Below are positions 33,754-42,607 of a DNA stretch of 64,000 bases, one piece after another. Origin of the DNA: Oligoflexia bacterium (lineage in GTDB: Bacteria; Bdellovibrionota_G; JALEGL01); NCBI GenBank assembly GCA_035326705.1, contig DAOLES010000001.1:183373-247372 (forward strand), given 5' to 3'. The first letter of the stretch is position 1; every line of letters begins with the position of its first letter. The notes under the pieces were generated by a model. That model was not told where the DNA came from and made no database searches. It saw nothing but the letters and a program-made list of their open reading frames with translations. The position numbers and the translations under genes are program-made.

Positions 33754-35022
33754 ATGAAAAAGACCCTTAAAAAAATTGAATTAAACTTTAGATTGTTGAT
33801 GCCTATATATGTTTTGGCATTGGTTATGTCTGCTTGTGAACAAAGACCTCAGCAACAAGAAATTTTTAGGCCCGAAGGATCATCAGTGACCAATGGAGCT
33901 ACGGTAGAGACTCGTTCAGGCAGTCAAAATAATAATTTAAATACAGGAGAAAACACCAATAACAGTGGGCTAAGTAATAACAATGGCTCACTGGCCAATG
34001 TTCCACAACATATGCAGGAATATGAGTATTGTCGTCGTTTATTAGGTGGACCAGTAGATTACTCTCATCCAGATGGTCAACGCTGCTATCAAATTATTTA
34101 TCAAAATTGTCGGGGTTGCAGGGTTGATGAAGATTTAAGACCCATTGATACATTTAGTGCTTATGGTTATTCTGGTAGAATTGCATGGCCAGCGCATGAA
34201 GATTGGTGGCCAGAGTTAACAGGTTACTTAGACCCAACCCGTTCACATATTGCGTTTCAAAGCCCATATTTTAATGCCCAAAACTTCCCATCAGGACATG
34301 CTGGAGCTTCTGGGCAGTATCCACAACATCCGGGTGGAGCTAATCCTTTTGTTTATTGTCATAATAAGCCTGCAGATCAGCCTTGTCGTTTAGATGCTAC
34401 ACAAGTTTGGTCAGTATCAAACATCGATAAATCTTATCAATACAATTTGGCACCAGGTAAAAATAATAAATATATTTATACAATTGTGCAACCTTTGGAT
34501 CAGCCTTGTACAAACCAACATCAGATTCAACAAAGTAATTGTAACCCTCAGTTTAGAGCAAACTTTGGCAATTTTTTGGGTAGTTTAAAGCAAAGTGGAG
34601 CCAATTTTAAAGCCAGTGGTAAAGCAACACTCGATGGTTTAGGAGCATCTCTTGCGAATATGGTCCCTAACTTTTCTGTAGGATCTATCTTTCCAAATGT
34701 TAACGTCAATGCTGGGGGCAACTATACGGTTAGTAATGGAGGGACCTATGTTATGGGTGCTTCAAGACCAACCTACACAACATCATCAGCAGGGAATGTT
34801 GTGGTTGGTGGTGCACCGAACTATTCAATTGGATCTCAAAGTCATATAGGTACATATGCAGGTCAGCCTATGGCGGCCTATGGACACTATTTAAATTACG
34901 GGCAAACCTACAATAATTATAATTTAGGTGGCTCAGAACCTTGTGTTGCAGGTAGTTCTCACCCAGGAAGTCCATGGGGTTGTCAAAACATTAATCCATG
35001 TTATTACAATAACAATTGTTAA
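33754..35022 (+). CDS. Asn/Gly-rich lipoprotein with Cys pairs
   Basis: The 422-residue protein has a lipoprotein signal (lipobox MSAC, Cys near residue 28). A Gln/Asn/Ser-rich tether of about 60 residues follows. The middle region contains CYQIIYQNCRGCRVDEDLRP with clustered cysteines and aromatic/His-rich patches (AWPAHEDWWPELTGYL, FPSGHAGASGQYPQHPGG). The C-terminal 150 residues are low-complexity Gly/Asn/Tyr/Ser, resembling surface-exposed or adhesive tails, and the last residues are NPCYYNNNC. No family is recognised. Clustered cysteines plus histidines might bind metal, which is speculation. Confidence 0.65.
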   Translation: MKKTLKKIELNFRLLMPIYVLALVMSACEQRPQQQEIFRPEGSSVTNGATVETRSGSQNNNLNTGENTNNSGLSNNNGSLANVPQHMQEYEYCRRLLGGPVDYSHPDGQRCYQIIYQNCRGCRVDEDLRPIDTFSAYGYSGRIAWPAHEDWWPELTGYLDPTRSHIAFQSPYFNAQNFPSGHAGASGQYPQHPGGANPFVYCHNKPADQPCRLDATQVWSVSNIDKSYQYNLAPGKNNKYIYTIVQPLDQPCTNQHQIQQSNCNPQFRANFGNFLGSLKQSGANFKASGKATLDGLGASLANMVPNFSVGSIFPNVNVNAGGNYTVSNGGTYVMGASRPTYTTSSAGNVVVGGAPNYSIGSQSHIGTYAGQPMAAYGHYLNYGQTYNNYNLGGSEPCVAGSSHPGSPWGCQNINPCYYNNNC

Positions 35023-35358
35023 TAAGTGGCTTTTCGTACTATAAAAATACCCTATTTTAATATTAAAAATTTTTATAAAAAAAATAAAAAAATGCCTTGC
35101 TTTTTTGCTTACGCAAGTATTATGATTCAGTCTCCGAACCGATAAATTTTATTGCGACATAGATAAAATTTTGGGGTAGGTTTGGTACACACTTTTAAAG
35201 CTAGTCATGCTAAACATAAGCTAACAGCTGTAAGTGTTTGAAAATAAAAAGTTTTTATTAAAAAAAAATGATTTTTAAAATCAGTTTAGGCATGAAGCAT
35301 GCATTAAATAAGAGCATAAACTTTTTATATTTTTTATTTTGGATGACAGGAGAGTAAA
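35023..35358. other. Noncoding gap of 336 nt before the SAP-like gene
   Basis: No open reading frame is convincing here. The stretch is very A+T-rich except for the structured element at 35134-35185. A short hairpin TTGC-TTAC-GCAA sits at about 35106-35117. The end of the gap carries ACAGGAG as a good ribosome site for the gene at 35359. A long 5' leader for that gene, or an independent small RNA, would both fit. Confidence 0.45.
35134..35185 (+). ncRNA. Candidate structured RNA (two-tier stem-loop)
   Basis: CCGAACC (35134-35140) pairs with GGTTTGG (35179-35185), with one G-U pair. Inside, AAATTTTAT (35144-35152) pairs perfectly with ATAAAATTT (35163-35171) around a 10-nt loop TGCGACATAG. 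The inner and outer stems are separated by an asymmetric internal loop (GAT against TGGGGTA). No T-run follows, so it is not a simple terminator. The G-U pair on the plus strand suggests that strand is the RNA. Confidence 0.35.
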
Positions 35359-35682
35359 ATGACTTTTGCAGAAATTACAAGAACAATGTTAGGTAGTATG
35401 GATTTTTTTGAACTGAGAAGAACAGCGGCTAGATATTCCGTGCCTTTTCAAGGGATACGAAGACAACAATTGATTAAAGAAGTAGAAAAAGCAATTGTGA
35501 TGAAAAATGTTGAAAAGAAAAAAACAAGTACAAAATCAGCCCAGGCCAAAAATAAAAAGGCGCCTATGGGAGCTGTTTCAGCTAAACCAAAACTGAAAGA
35601 TGAAACCCAAAGAAAAGTTGCTGCTAGTATTAATACTTTTTCTTCTAGAGCAGGTTTTTCACGTACACAAGTTCGTTCATAA
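35359..35682 (+). CDS. Small SAP/Rho-N-like nucleic-acid-binding protein
   Basis: The 107-residue protein has a short N-terminal helical domain (about residues 10-48: MDFFELRRTAARYSVPFQGI then RRQQLIKEVEKAI). It has the helix-extended-helix pattern of SAP or Rho N-terminal domains, which bind DNA or RNA. The remaining 60 residues are basic, Lys/Ala/Ser-rich and probably disordered, like a nucleoid-protein tail. I infer a nucleic-acid-binding or nucleoid role and cannot name a family. It stands alone between a long structured leader and a strong terminator, an arrangement typical of an abundant small protein. Confidence 0.6.
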   Translation: MTFAEITRTMLGSMDFFELRRTAARYSVPFQGIRRQQLIKEVEKAIVMKNVEKKKTSTKSAQAKNKKAPMGAVSAKPKLKDETQRKVAASINTFSSRAGFSRTQVRS

Positions 35683-35712
35683 TATAAATCTATCTGTTAA
35701 TGTTAGATAACA

Positions 35713-35747
35713 AAATGCCCAAACCTTAATAAAGTTTGGGCATTTTT
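35713..35747 (+). terminator. Strong, probably bidirectional rho-independent terminator
   Basis: AAATGCCCAAAC (35713-35724) pairs with GTTTGGGCATTT (35734-35745), a 12-bp perfect stem followed by TT and then G. It lies 30 nt after the SAP-like gene and 53 nt before the end of the convergent regulator gene, and the reverse strand also has a T run. Confidence 0.88.
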
Positions 35748-35800
35748 GTATTGTCGTGGGACAGAAAGCTTTTTTAGTTTTTTTAGACGATCAGAAAAAT

Positions 35801-37558
35801 TTAACCTAGTTTTTTGAGCGTTTGTAGCTTATAGGCGTACATTTTACATAAAACAGTTAAAAAATCGTAGCGAACAACCTCATCTTTTTTGGCTAAATTT
35901 TGAAGCGTTTCGTGCGTAATTTTTATTATTTTTGATGTACTCTCAGTTGTTTTTGCTTGATAAGTACTCTGCATGTTTTTATCTGCAAGAAAAATTTCAG
36001 CAAAGTATTGGCCTTTTTCAATAGAAGTGCTTAGGTTTTTATGAATGAGACTCACTTTTCCTTCAATCAAAATATAAAGTCCAGCGGGTTTACTGTCAAA
36101 GTTGAACAATAAAGTGTTTTCTGGAAAAACACTATAAGAGCAAACAGAACTTAAGGTGTGAAGTTGCTTTTGGCTTAAATGGATGGAAGGTAAGTGCTCA
36201 ATTTTTGCTTTTATGTAAGGCGTAGCCGCATGGTATTCACCTAAAATATAACGAAGCTCTTGATATTGAAAAATAAGAGATTTCCAAAAATACCATAAAA
36301 AATGAATTGCTAGGGTTTTATTTCTTGAAAACACCAATGCAAGTCCAGCTTTATCAATAAAAACAAGATCACATTCTTTTTTCACTTTGGCAGTGAACAT
36401 ACTTTTTTCATGGATAAGAATATTTTCATGCCCAAAAAGCTGTCCTTGCGAAAAAAATAAATTAAAACTTTGATTTGAATACTCTACAAGACCTCTTTCA
36501 ATAAAGTATATGCCATAACAGGGTTCATTTTCATGGAAAACATAAGCATCTTCTCTTAGGCTAATAAATGATGTGAAGTTTGCAATACTTAAACGCTCTT
36601 CAGGGCTCAAATTTTTAAATATTGTGTATTGATTTAATTTTTCAGCAATCTCTTTTAGTTCATGATTGCTTTTATGAGGTTTTAAGTCAGGATCCTTTTG
36701 AAAATCCTGTATAGCTGAAATTTTTGAGGTTTCAGGTAGCTCAGTAAGGCTTTTTGTCATTTTAGTTGTTTGATTTATAATGGGTTGTGCTTCTTGCTCA
36801 TCGGAAACAAACCAATGATCAAGAGAGTTATAAACATCTATCCCAGTGGCGGATGGTAGGTTATGCTTTAAGTCATGAATATATTGTCCCAAACGTTTTT
36901 GTCTTTTTTTAAAAACAATATTTCTATCTGATTTACTAAATCCAGGAATATTATTTTGAGCGTTTCGGATATGGGTTTGAAAAAAAATCAAATCTTCTTG
37001 GTTATGGGTAGGAATGGTTAAGATTAAACCATCCATCCAGAAATTTAAGGCTTCTAGATATTTACCTTCAATGTAGTTGGCTAAACCAAGTTTTTTTAAT
37101 GTAAATATGTGAAACGGATCAATGGCAAGGGCACCTTCAAATTCTTTGATTGCATCACTATAGGCTCTGTTATCGAAATAAAGTTGTCCAAGTCTAAAAC
37201 AGGCAAGAAAGTTTTCTGGATCAATAGTTTTTAATATTTTATAAAGTACAATAGCATCATGTAATTTTTTAGTTTTAGAAAATACATTGGCAATACTTTC
37301 TATTCGGTGAATTAGGCGTTTTTTATGTTTTAAAGAAGCAAGGTTTATAGTTTCTGTTTTTGACGTTGAGTCTTTAAGCCCTTCTAAAATGGTATGTTTT
37401 AGAATAGATAAGGCTGTATTTTCAGGATAATGCTTTAAGGCTATATCACAAACTTTTAAAGCTTTACTATGGTCGCCAATATCAAATAGAGATTGGATAA
37501 CTTCAATTTGGTCATCTGCACTGATAGAAGAAAAGTTGTTTAGGTTTAAATCATCCAT
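35801..37558 (-). CDS. TPR protein with two cyclic-nucleotide-binding domains
   Basis: The 585-residue protein is intracellular. The N-terminal third has TPR-like repeats (AIVLYKILKTIDPENFLACF, RLGQLYFDNRAYSDAIKEFE, ALAIDPFHIFTLKKLGLANY). The C-terminal half holds two cNMP-binding (CRP-type) folds, at about residues 310-430 (ENEPCYGIYFIERGLVEYSN) and 460-580 (DSKPAGLYILIEGKVSLIHK). The second domain keeps the family's ILIEGKV strand, but the phosphate-binding PBC arginine is not evident in either, so they may bind something else or only interact. There is no DNA-binding domain. I start at the ATG at 37558, preceded by AGGG; an upstream ATG at 37582 has no ribosome site. It lies 60 nt after the PATAN gene. 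Confidence 0.75.
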   Translation of the reverse strand: MDDLNLNNFSSISADDQIEVIQSLFDIGDHSKALKVCDIALKHYPENTALSILKHTILEGLKDSTSKTETINLASLKHKKRLIHRIESIANVFSKTKKLHDAIVLYKILKTIDPENFLACFRLGQLYFDNRAYSDAIKEFEGALAIDPFHIFTLKKLGLANYIEGKYLEALNFWMDGLILTIPTHNQEDLIFFQTHIRNAQNNIPGFSKSDRNIVFKKRQKRLGQYIHDLKHNLPSATGIDVYNSLDHWFVSDEQEAQPIINQTTKMTKSLTELPETSKISAIQDFQKDPDLKPHKSNHELKEIAEKLNQYTIFKNLSPEERLSIANFTSFISLREDAYVFHENEPCYGIYFIERGLVEYSNQSFNLFFSQGQLFGHENILIHEKSMFTAKVKKECDLVFIDKAGLALVFSRNKTLAIHFLWYFWKSLIFQYQELRYILGEYHAATPYIKAKIEHLPSIHLSQKQLHTLSSVCSYSVFPENTLLFNFDSKPAGLYILIEGKVSLIHKNLSTSIEKGQYFAEIFLADKNMQSTYQAKTTESTSKIIKITHETLQNLAKKDEVVRYDFLTVLCKMYAYKLQTLKKLG

Positions 37559-37618
37559 AAACTCGCCCTGATTATACGGCATTTATAGTCGCATGCAAAG
37601 CATTAATCAGTTGTAGCT

Positions 37619-39010
37619 TTAGTTTAAAACAAAAAATCCTAAGTTATCTATAGAGTTTTCTTTTAAAGTTTGTTGTATTTCTTTTAAAAAGTTTGCGTCT
37701 AGGGATTTGTGTAAAACACACACAACACTGGTAGGTTGTGAAGTGTAAAACAACAGTTTTTCCCAGATCATATAATGTAAATTTTGCGTTGATACCCCAA
37801 GCAAAGGGTCTTGTGCTATTGTAAACTCTTCATTATCTAAAAATGAACTTTCAATTGCAGAAAAGCCAATGTTTTCACATAGAGTTTTAAATAAAGAAAG
37901 GTTTTTTTTAAACACTATAAAAATTGAATCTTTTTTAAGTGTATTGATTGTTTTTAAGATATCTTGGTGAGCTGAATATTTTGGGTCTTGCAAATCAAAT
38001 GGTAGAGGTTGTGTATCATTAGCAGATAGATCTCCTTGGAAATGGTAGTGCCCAACTTTCCAATGAAAAATTTGTAGATATTGTTCAAACATCAATATTT
38101 TTTTTGCTTGTTCTAAAGTTTGTTGAGTTAAACTTTTATCTTCAAGTAAAAGTTTTTCTAACTCTGTATCTGAATAGCTAGAGACATAATTAATTTTTTC
38201 AGAAGATAAAAAGTTCCAGCGTAATAAAGTCGTTTTTAAAGACTCATGCGGTTTATTAGAATGGATGTGATGTATATTGCCATTTTTAAACGTAATTTTT
38301 TTTATAAAATCATCTTTATGTAAGGTTAATATCCCCGTTGCATTATAATAAGATAGGCTAGATAAAACATTTGAAATACAAGTTAATATCAGTTGGTTTT
38401 TATCTTTAAACTTACTCTTTTCTAGTTTAGGGCTTTGATAATGTTGCTCAAACAAAGGCAAAGCATGTAAAAAAAAGTTTTGTAAGTTTTTATAGAGTAT
38501 CTCTAAATAAACACCAAACTGTATTTCTGGTATATTGTGAGAGTAATTTTCTTGAATTAAATATTCTCCCTGAAACCAGCCTAGTAGATCAAGGAGTTTC
38601 TCTAAACATACATGTTTTTCTATTGATTTTACTTGTTCATCGTCTAGATTAAGTAAATATTTTGCTTGTTCGTGGTGTTCAAGGATATTTTCTTTTCTAA
38701 ATGCCTCAATTTCGTCAAGTTTGACAGCCACTTTTTTTGTTTTTTCATACTCAAGTAACTGTTTTTTTAAAATTATATTTTTAAACGATTCATCTTGTAA
38801 ATTAGAGTGAATATTTAATATATTTCCTTGATCAAAGTAAACATGCTTAATTCGCTGTTTGTTTTCAAAAATAATTCTCCCTGAAAACTTATTTTTAAAG
38901 CAATTTAAGATGACAATATAAGCAGGAATTTTGATCAAACTGCCTGTTATAGGCAGTTTTTTACCAAAATCAGTATTTAAAGAGGGTATTTCAAAATTTG
39001 CCGACTGCAT
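37619..39010 (-). CDS. Twin PATAN (DUF4388-like) protein
   Basis: This 463-residue soluble protein has two PATAN/DUF4388-like units. The first is at about residues 35-75, SGRIIFENKQRIKHVYFDQG then NILNIHS. The second is at about 225-265, ATGILTLHKDDFIKKITFKN then GNIHHIHSN. Each shows the family pattern of a strand pair around YFxxGxIxxAxS. PATAN domains occur in two-component and gliding or pilus regulators of deltaproteobacteria and cyanobacteria, and are thought to mediate protein contacts. It is upstream of, and probably co-transcribed with, the TPR-cNMP protein, and is divergent from the giant lipoprotein gene at 39167. Confidence 0.7.
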   Translation of the reverse strand: MQSANFEIPSLNTDFGKKLPITGSLIKIPAYIVILNCFKNKFSGRIIFENKQRIKHVYFDQGNILNIHSNLQDESFKNIILKKQLLEYEKTKKVAVKLDEIEAFRKENILEHHEQAKYLLNLDDEQVKSIEKHVCLEKLLDLLGWFQGEYLIQENYSHNIPEIQFGVYLEILYKNLQNFFLHALPLFEQHYQSPKLEKSKFKDKNQLILTCISNVLSSLSYYNATGILTLHKDDFIKKITFKNGNIHHIHSNKPHESLKTTLLRWNFLSSEKINYVSSYSDTELEKLLLEDKSLTQQTLEQAKKILMFEQYLQIFHWKVGHYHFQGDLSANDTQPLPFDLQDPKYSAHQDILKTINTLKKDSIFIVFKKNLSLFKTLCENIGFSAIESSFLDNEEFTIAQDPLLGVSTQNLHYMIWEKLLFYTSQPTSVVCVLHKSLDANFLKEIQQTLKENSIDNLGFFVLN

Positions 39011-39166
39011 AAAACTGTCTTATAGTATTATCTGAAACTTAGATCAATAACAAACGCTTAAGACAAGTAAGCATAATAAATTAATTGTAAAAATCATAAA
39101 TAGTAACTCATGGATTAAATAAAATTTTTCTAGTCAAAAGCGCTTGATATCATTATTATTATAAGT

Positions 39167-42100
39167 ATGCCCTATATATATTCTCTTTTGATTGCCATCA
39201 TACTTATTTTATCATCTTGTCAACAAGGATCGTCCACAATTGGTGGTGGGAATCCTTTACCGACACCGCCAGGAGGTACAGTTGTTGATCCGCCTGAACC
39301 TGGTGAGGAAGAAACGGTTGTTATTGGCGCTCCAGGCTTATGCAATTCGGGTGATATAGCTCGGGTCAGCGTTTCTTCTGCTGGAAGCGCTCGTTTCGCT
39401 CTTGTTTCAGATGATTATCCATGTACACCAGCTAAAGATAACCGTTTGGAAGAATACAGTATGATTTTATTTAATACAACAGAGTCACCTATTGCATTTA
39501 GAGTTGATTCTCCTTCAGCAGTCAATCCTTTTGCGTTTTCCAGCTCAAATCATAATAGTAGCTATGATTTTGATAAACCAGTCACGCTCAATATGGAGCC
39601 ACAAAGTTATAATACGGGTGCTCTCGATACGTCTTTACAAGCGGCAAATTTACCAATTGCAGGACAAAAGAATCAATTTGGTCCTGGACAGAATGTTAAT
39701 GCATTGGTTGCAGAGTATGTTTTAGGGGATGAAGTAGAAGTAAGAGTTTTAAATGATCCCTCAAACTTTGACTCTACCATTACCAGTTCAGCTATTTTAA
39801 GAGCGCAAGGAACCTTTATTAATCTTTTTGTGGATAGAGATATTCCTATGGGAGGAATCCATGATGACTCACCGGAACAACAAGACCTAGATCATGCAGT
39901 TGAGATTTTTGATAGAAATATTTATCCTCTGGTAACAACCTTGTTAGGTGAGCCTTCTGACGTGGACGAAAACGGTAGAATCAATGTTTTAATTACCCCT
40001 ATTATTAATGCTTATATCAAAGCCAGCACTTATGTAGATGCTAGGAATGTTGCAGAATATAATCCCATCAGTAACGCTGTTTCAAACGAGGGGGAGTTTA
40101 TTTTTATTCAAGCCCCAGACTCATTGGCCAACTATACATCAACAGGTAATGGTATAACAGTTGATACTTATTTTAAAAATAAGTTATTTAATGCTTGGAT
40201 GGCCTTTCAACTACCAAAAATCATCAGTTTTAACCAAAAAGTCATAATTAATGGAGGGGCACCAGAGAATGATTGGATAGACGATGGTATTGGTGCTGTT
40301 ATGGCTGATTTATGTGGTTTTAACTTGTTTAGAGAGGCATCGTGGCGCTATTTAGCGGCTCCACAATTAGATGATTTAAGAAAGGCTGATTTTTTTGAAA
40401 TTGTGGCCGGTCAAGGTGCAGAGTATTTATTCATGCTATATTATGTCCAATCTAATTTAGACAATACTTTACAAGATGTTAATACCAATGGTTTTGATGA
40501 TGACCTTGAGTTTTTATCAGAAGTATATGCTGCAAGTTCAGTTGGACCGCAAAACTTGGTTCAACATGTAGATGTTTTGTATGATGCTGATATAGAGAGT
40601 GAGTTTGATGGCTTGTTTAAGGATTTTATCATCGCTTTATTAACCAGTGGTTCTGGACAAACAGCTTTACAACAAGGAGGACAGACCGCTTTATCATATT
40701 ATCAAAATTACAATCCTTTGATTTATGGTTCTGAAGTTAATGATGCAAATGGTTCTGTTAGAGCAGGTGCAGACGGTGTTTCAGTTAGTATAAATGATGG
40801 ACAGCCATTAGATGGGGACGCCTCGCAAAACTTAATAGGACTTGATTTACATAATTATAATATTGAAGATAGAATTTTATTTGAAAATGTAGATGAGTAT
40901 GTTTATGCCCCCGGTAACGCGATGAATGGCTATATTGATCCATATTCAGCTATGTTTGTTAGAATGTCCGGTTTGCTTATGAGTGAACAGTCTATAGGCT
41001 TGTTTTCATCATCAACTTCACTAAGAGGTTTCTTGGTGCGTAGACCAGATCTTAGCTACCCAAAAACTTATCACGAAAGTATTTTTGGGGCGATTAATCA
41101 AATGTTTGAAGATTTAGATGAAATTGGTCCTAATCCTTTTTGGGAAAATCAAGGTCCTATTGAAAATGCAAAACGCATCAATTTGGCAGGTATGATTGCC
41201 TCTAACCCATTGGTGGGAGAGACATCTGAAGATTTTGTATCAATAGTAGGTGAGATTGACCCTTCACAGTCAGTGTATGTTTGTCCAGAGCTGCTTGAAG
41301 ATTGTTCTTTTGAGGCTGTACAAGATACTGACAAGTATGTTTTTACGGTTCCTGACCTTGGACGTGGTGATGAAGGTGAATTGAGTATTAGTATTAGAAG
41401 ACGGTTTGATGAAGGCGTGGATTCATCAGCATTCAATCCGTTATTAGCTATAGTCTCCTCAAAAGATGTGCCTTATCCATATGTTCCTCACCCAATTAGA
41501 AACACAGTCAATGATGATTTAGGTGGTACGGATACCCGTCAACAGTATAGATGGTTAACATCACAGTTAATTTGTGGAGATGATCAAGACTCTTTAGGGG
41601 ATGCTACGTTGGCGGCAACCAATATAGGAATTGACTGTGTACCTGGAGATGAAGAGGATTCATTAAAAATTATTACTCCTGAAGATACACTTATTGAAAA
41701 TACAGGTTCATTAAATACTACTATGGGTGCATGGGATGGTGATATTGTTGGTGGTGAGTGTGACTTTTTACCCGTAGTTGATGGTGTTAATAGTTTAGGT
41801 TATGGGGACTATAGTGCATATCCAGTGACAACAATGGAAGTGTCTGGATCAAGTTTAGGCCAGTACCCTTGGAGTAATTCTTTTATGCAAGTCAGTTATA
41901 ATGGTTCACCTTATCCAAAAGTATTATTTGATCGTGAATTTTTAAAAGTTTCTGCGGAATATCCATCCTTGGGAGATGAAACCAACCCTCCTTATGATCC
42001 AAGAGCAGTCAATGGCTTGAATTTAAACTGTCACATACAGACAGGCGGTGATCTAGATTTAACTCCAGATTCTCCTGATGATTTTCTTTCTTATGAAGAT

Positions 42101-42607
42101 ATGCAGTCTGTTGAAGTTTCTACACTTTCTCATCAAATCTTAACAGAAATGTCTAGAAACAGGTTTTCAAGTTCTGGTTTAGCTGAAAGTACTGTATTGG
42201 ATCCAAAATATGATTCACCTGATGTGTTTGTGACGGATGGAGACAGTAGAGATGAAGATCTCAATTGTTCAACAGTAGATATGACACATAATATGAATAC
42301 CTATACTGTAAGAGGTGGGGGTGAAGGTGCTATTTTAATGGCTGAAGACAATAAAATTATTCCTCATATAGCATTTAACTTTAATGGATCTGCCAGCGGT
42401 TTTTCAGGACAAAGCATCTATGACAATGATGGCGGAGAAACCAAGTTAAAATTGGTTCCAGGTAAAAGCTACACTTTAATTGTTGGTGGTGAAGGTGATT
42501 CAACGGGAGACTATGAAATCAGAATTCGTAAAGTATCTACGACCAATAAAAACTTTGCAAAACTTAAAGATTTTGATGATGATGAAACATGTTTCTTTGA
42601 ATTATGA
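39167..42607 (+). CDS. Giant lipoprotein resembling a catalytically dead M30-like metalloprotease
   Basis: The 1146-residue protein has a lipoprotein signal (lipobox LSSC, Cys at residue 18) and a Gly/Pro/Glu-rich tether. Residues 265-385 look like the core of hyicolysin-type (M30-like) proteases, starting with DVDENGRINVLITPIINAY. Where such enzymes have HExxH, here there is MAFQL (345-349), and the downstream glutamate helix WLNEG appears as WIDDG (370-374), so zinc binding is probably lost. The C-terminal half is beta-rich, with acidic Asp/Gly segments (GGEGDSTGDYEIRIRKVS near the end) resembling pre-peptidase C-terminal domains. It is first in an operon: its stop overlaps the epimerase-like gene as ATGA. 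It may be a surface adhesin or binding protein. Confidence 0.7.
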   Translation: MPYIYSLLIAIILILSSCQQGSSTIGGGNPLPTPPGGTVVDPPEPGEEETVVIGAPGLCNSGDIARVSVSSAGSARFALVSDDYPCTPAKDNRLEEYSMILFNTTESPIAFRVDSPSAVNPFAFSSSNHNSSYDFDKPVTLNMEPQSYNTGALDTSLQAANLPIAGQKNQFGPGQNVNALVAEYVLGDEVEVRVLNDPSNFDSTITSSAILRAQGTFINLFVDRDIPMGGIHDDSPEQQDLDHAVEIFDRNIYPLVTTLLGEPSDVDENGRINVLITPIINAYIKASTYVDARNVAEYNPISNAVSNEGEFIFIQAPDSLANYTSTGNGITVDTYFKNKLFNAWMAFQLPKIISFNQKVIINGGAPENDWIDDGIGAVMADLCGFNLFREASWRYLAAPQLDDLRKADFFEIVAGQGAEYLFMLYYVQSNLDNTLQDVNTNGFDDDLEFLSEVYAASSVGPQNLVQHVDVLYDADIESEFDGLFKDFIIALLTSGSGQTALQQGGQTALSYYQNYNPLIYGSEVNDANGSVRAGADGVSVSINDGQPLDGDASQNLIGLDLHNYNIEDRILFENVDEYVYAPGNAMNGYIDPYSAMFVRMSGLLMSEQSIGLFSSSTSLRGFLVRRPDLSYPKTYHESIFGAINQMFEDLDEIGPNPFWENQGPIENAKRINLAGMIASNPLVGETSEDFVSIVGEIDPSQSVYVCPELLEDCSFEAVQDTDKYVFTVPDLGRGDEGELSISIRRRFDEGVDSSAFNPLLAIVSSKDVPYPYVPHPIRNTVNDDLGGTDTRQQYRWLTSQLICGDDQDSLGDATLAATNIGIDCVPGDEEDSLKIITPEDTLIENTGSLNTTMGAWDGDIVGGECDFLPVVDGVNSLGYGDYSAYPVTTMEVSGSSLGQYPWSNSFMQVSYNGSPYPKVLFDREFLKVSAEYPSLGDETNPPYDPRAVNGLNLNCHIQTGGDLDLTPDSPDDFLSYEDMQSVEVSTLSHQILTEMSRNRFSSSGLAESTVLDPKYDSPDVFVTDGDSRDEDLNCSTVDMTHNMNTYTVRGGGEGAILMAEDNKIIPHIAFNFNGSASGFSGQSIYDNDGGETKLKLVPGKSYTLIVGGEGDSTGDYEIRIRKVSTTNKNFAKLKDFDDDETCFFEL

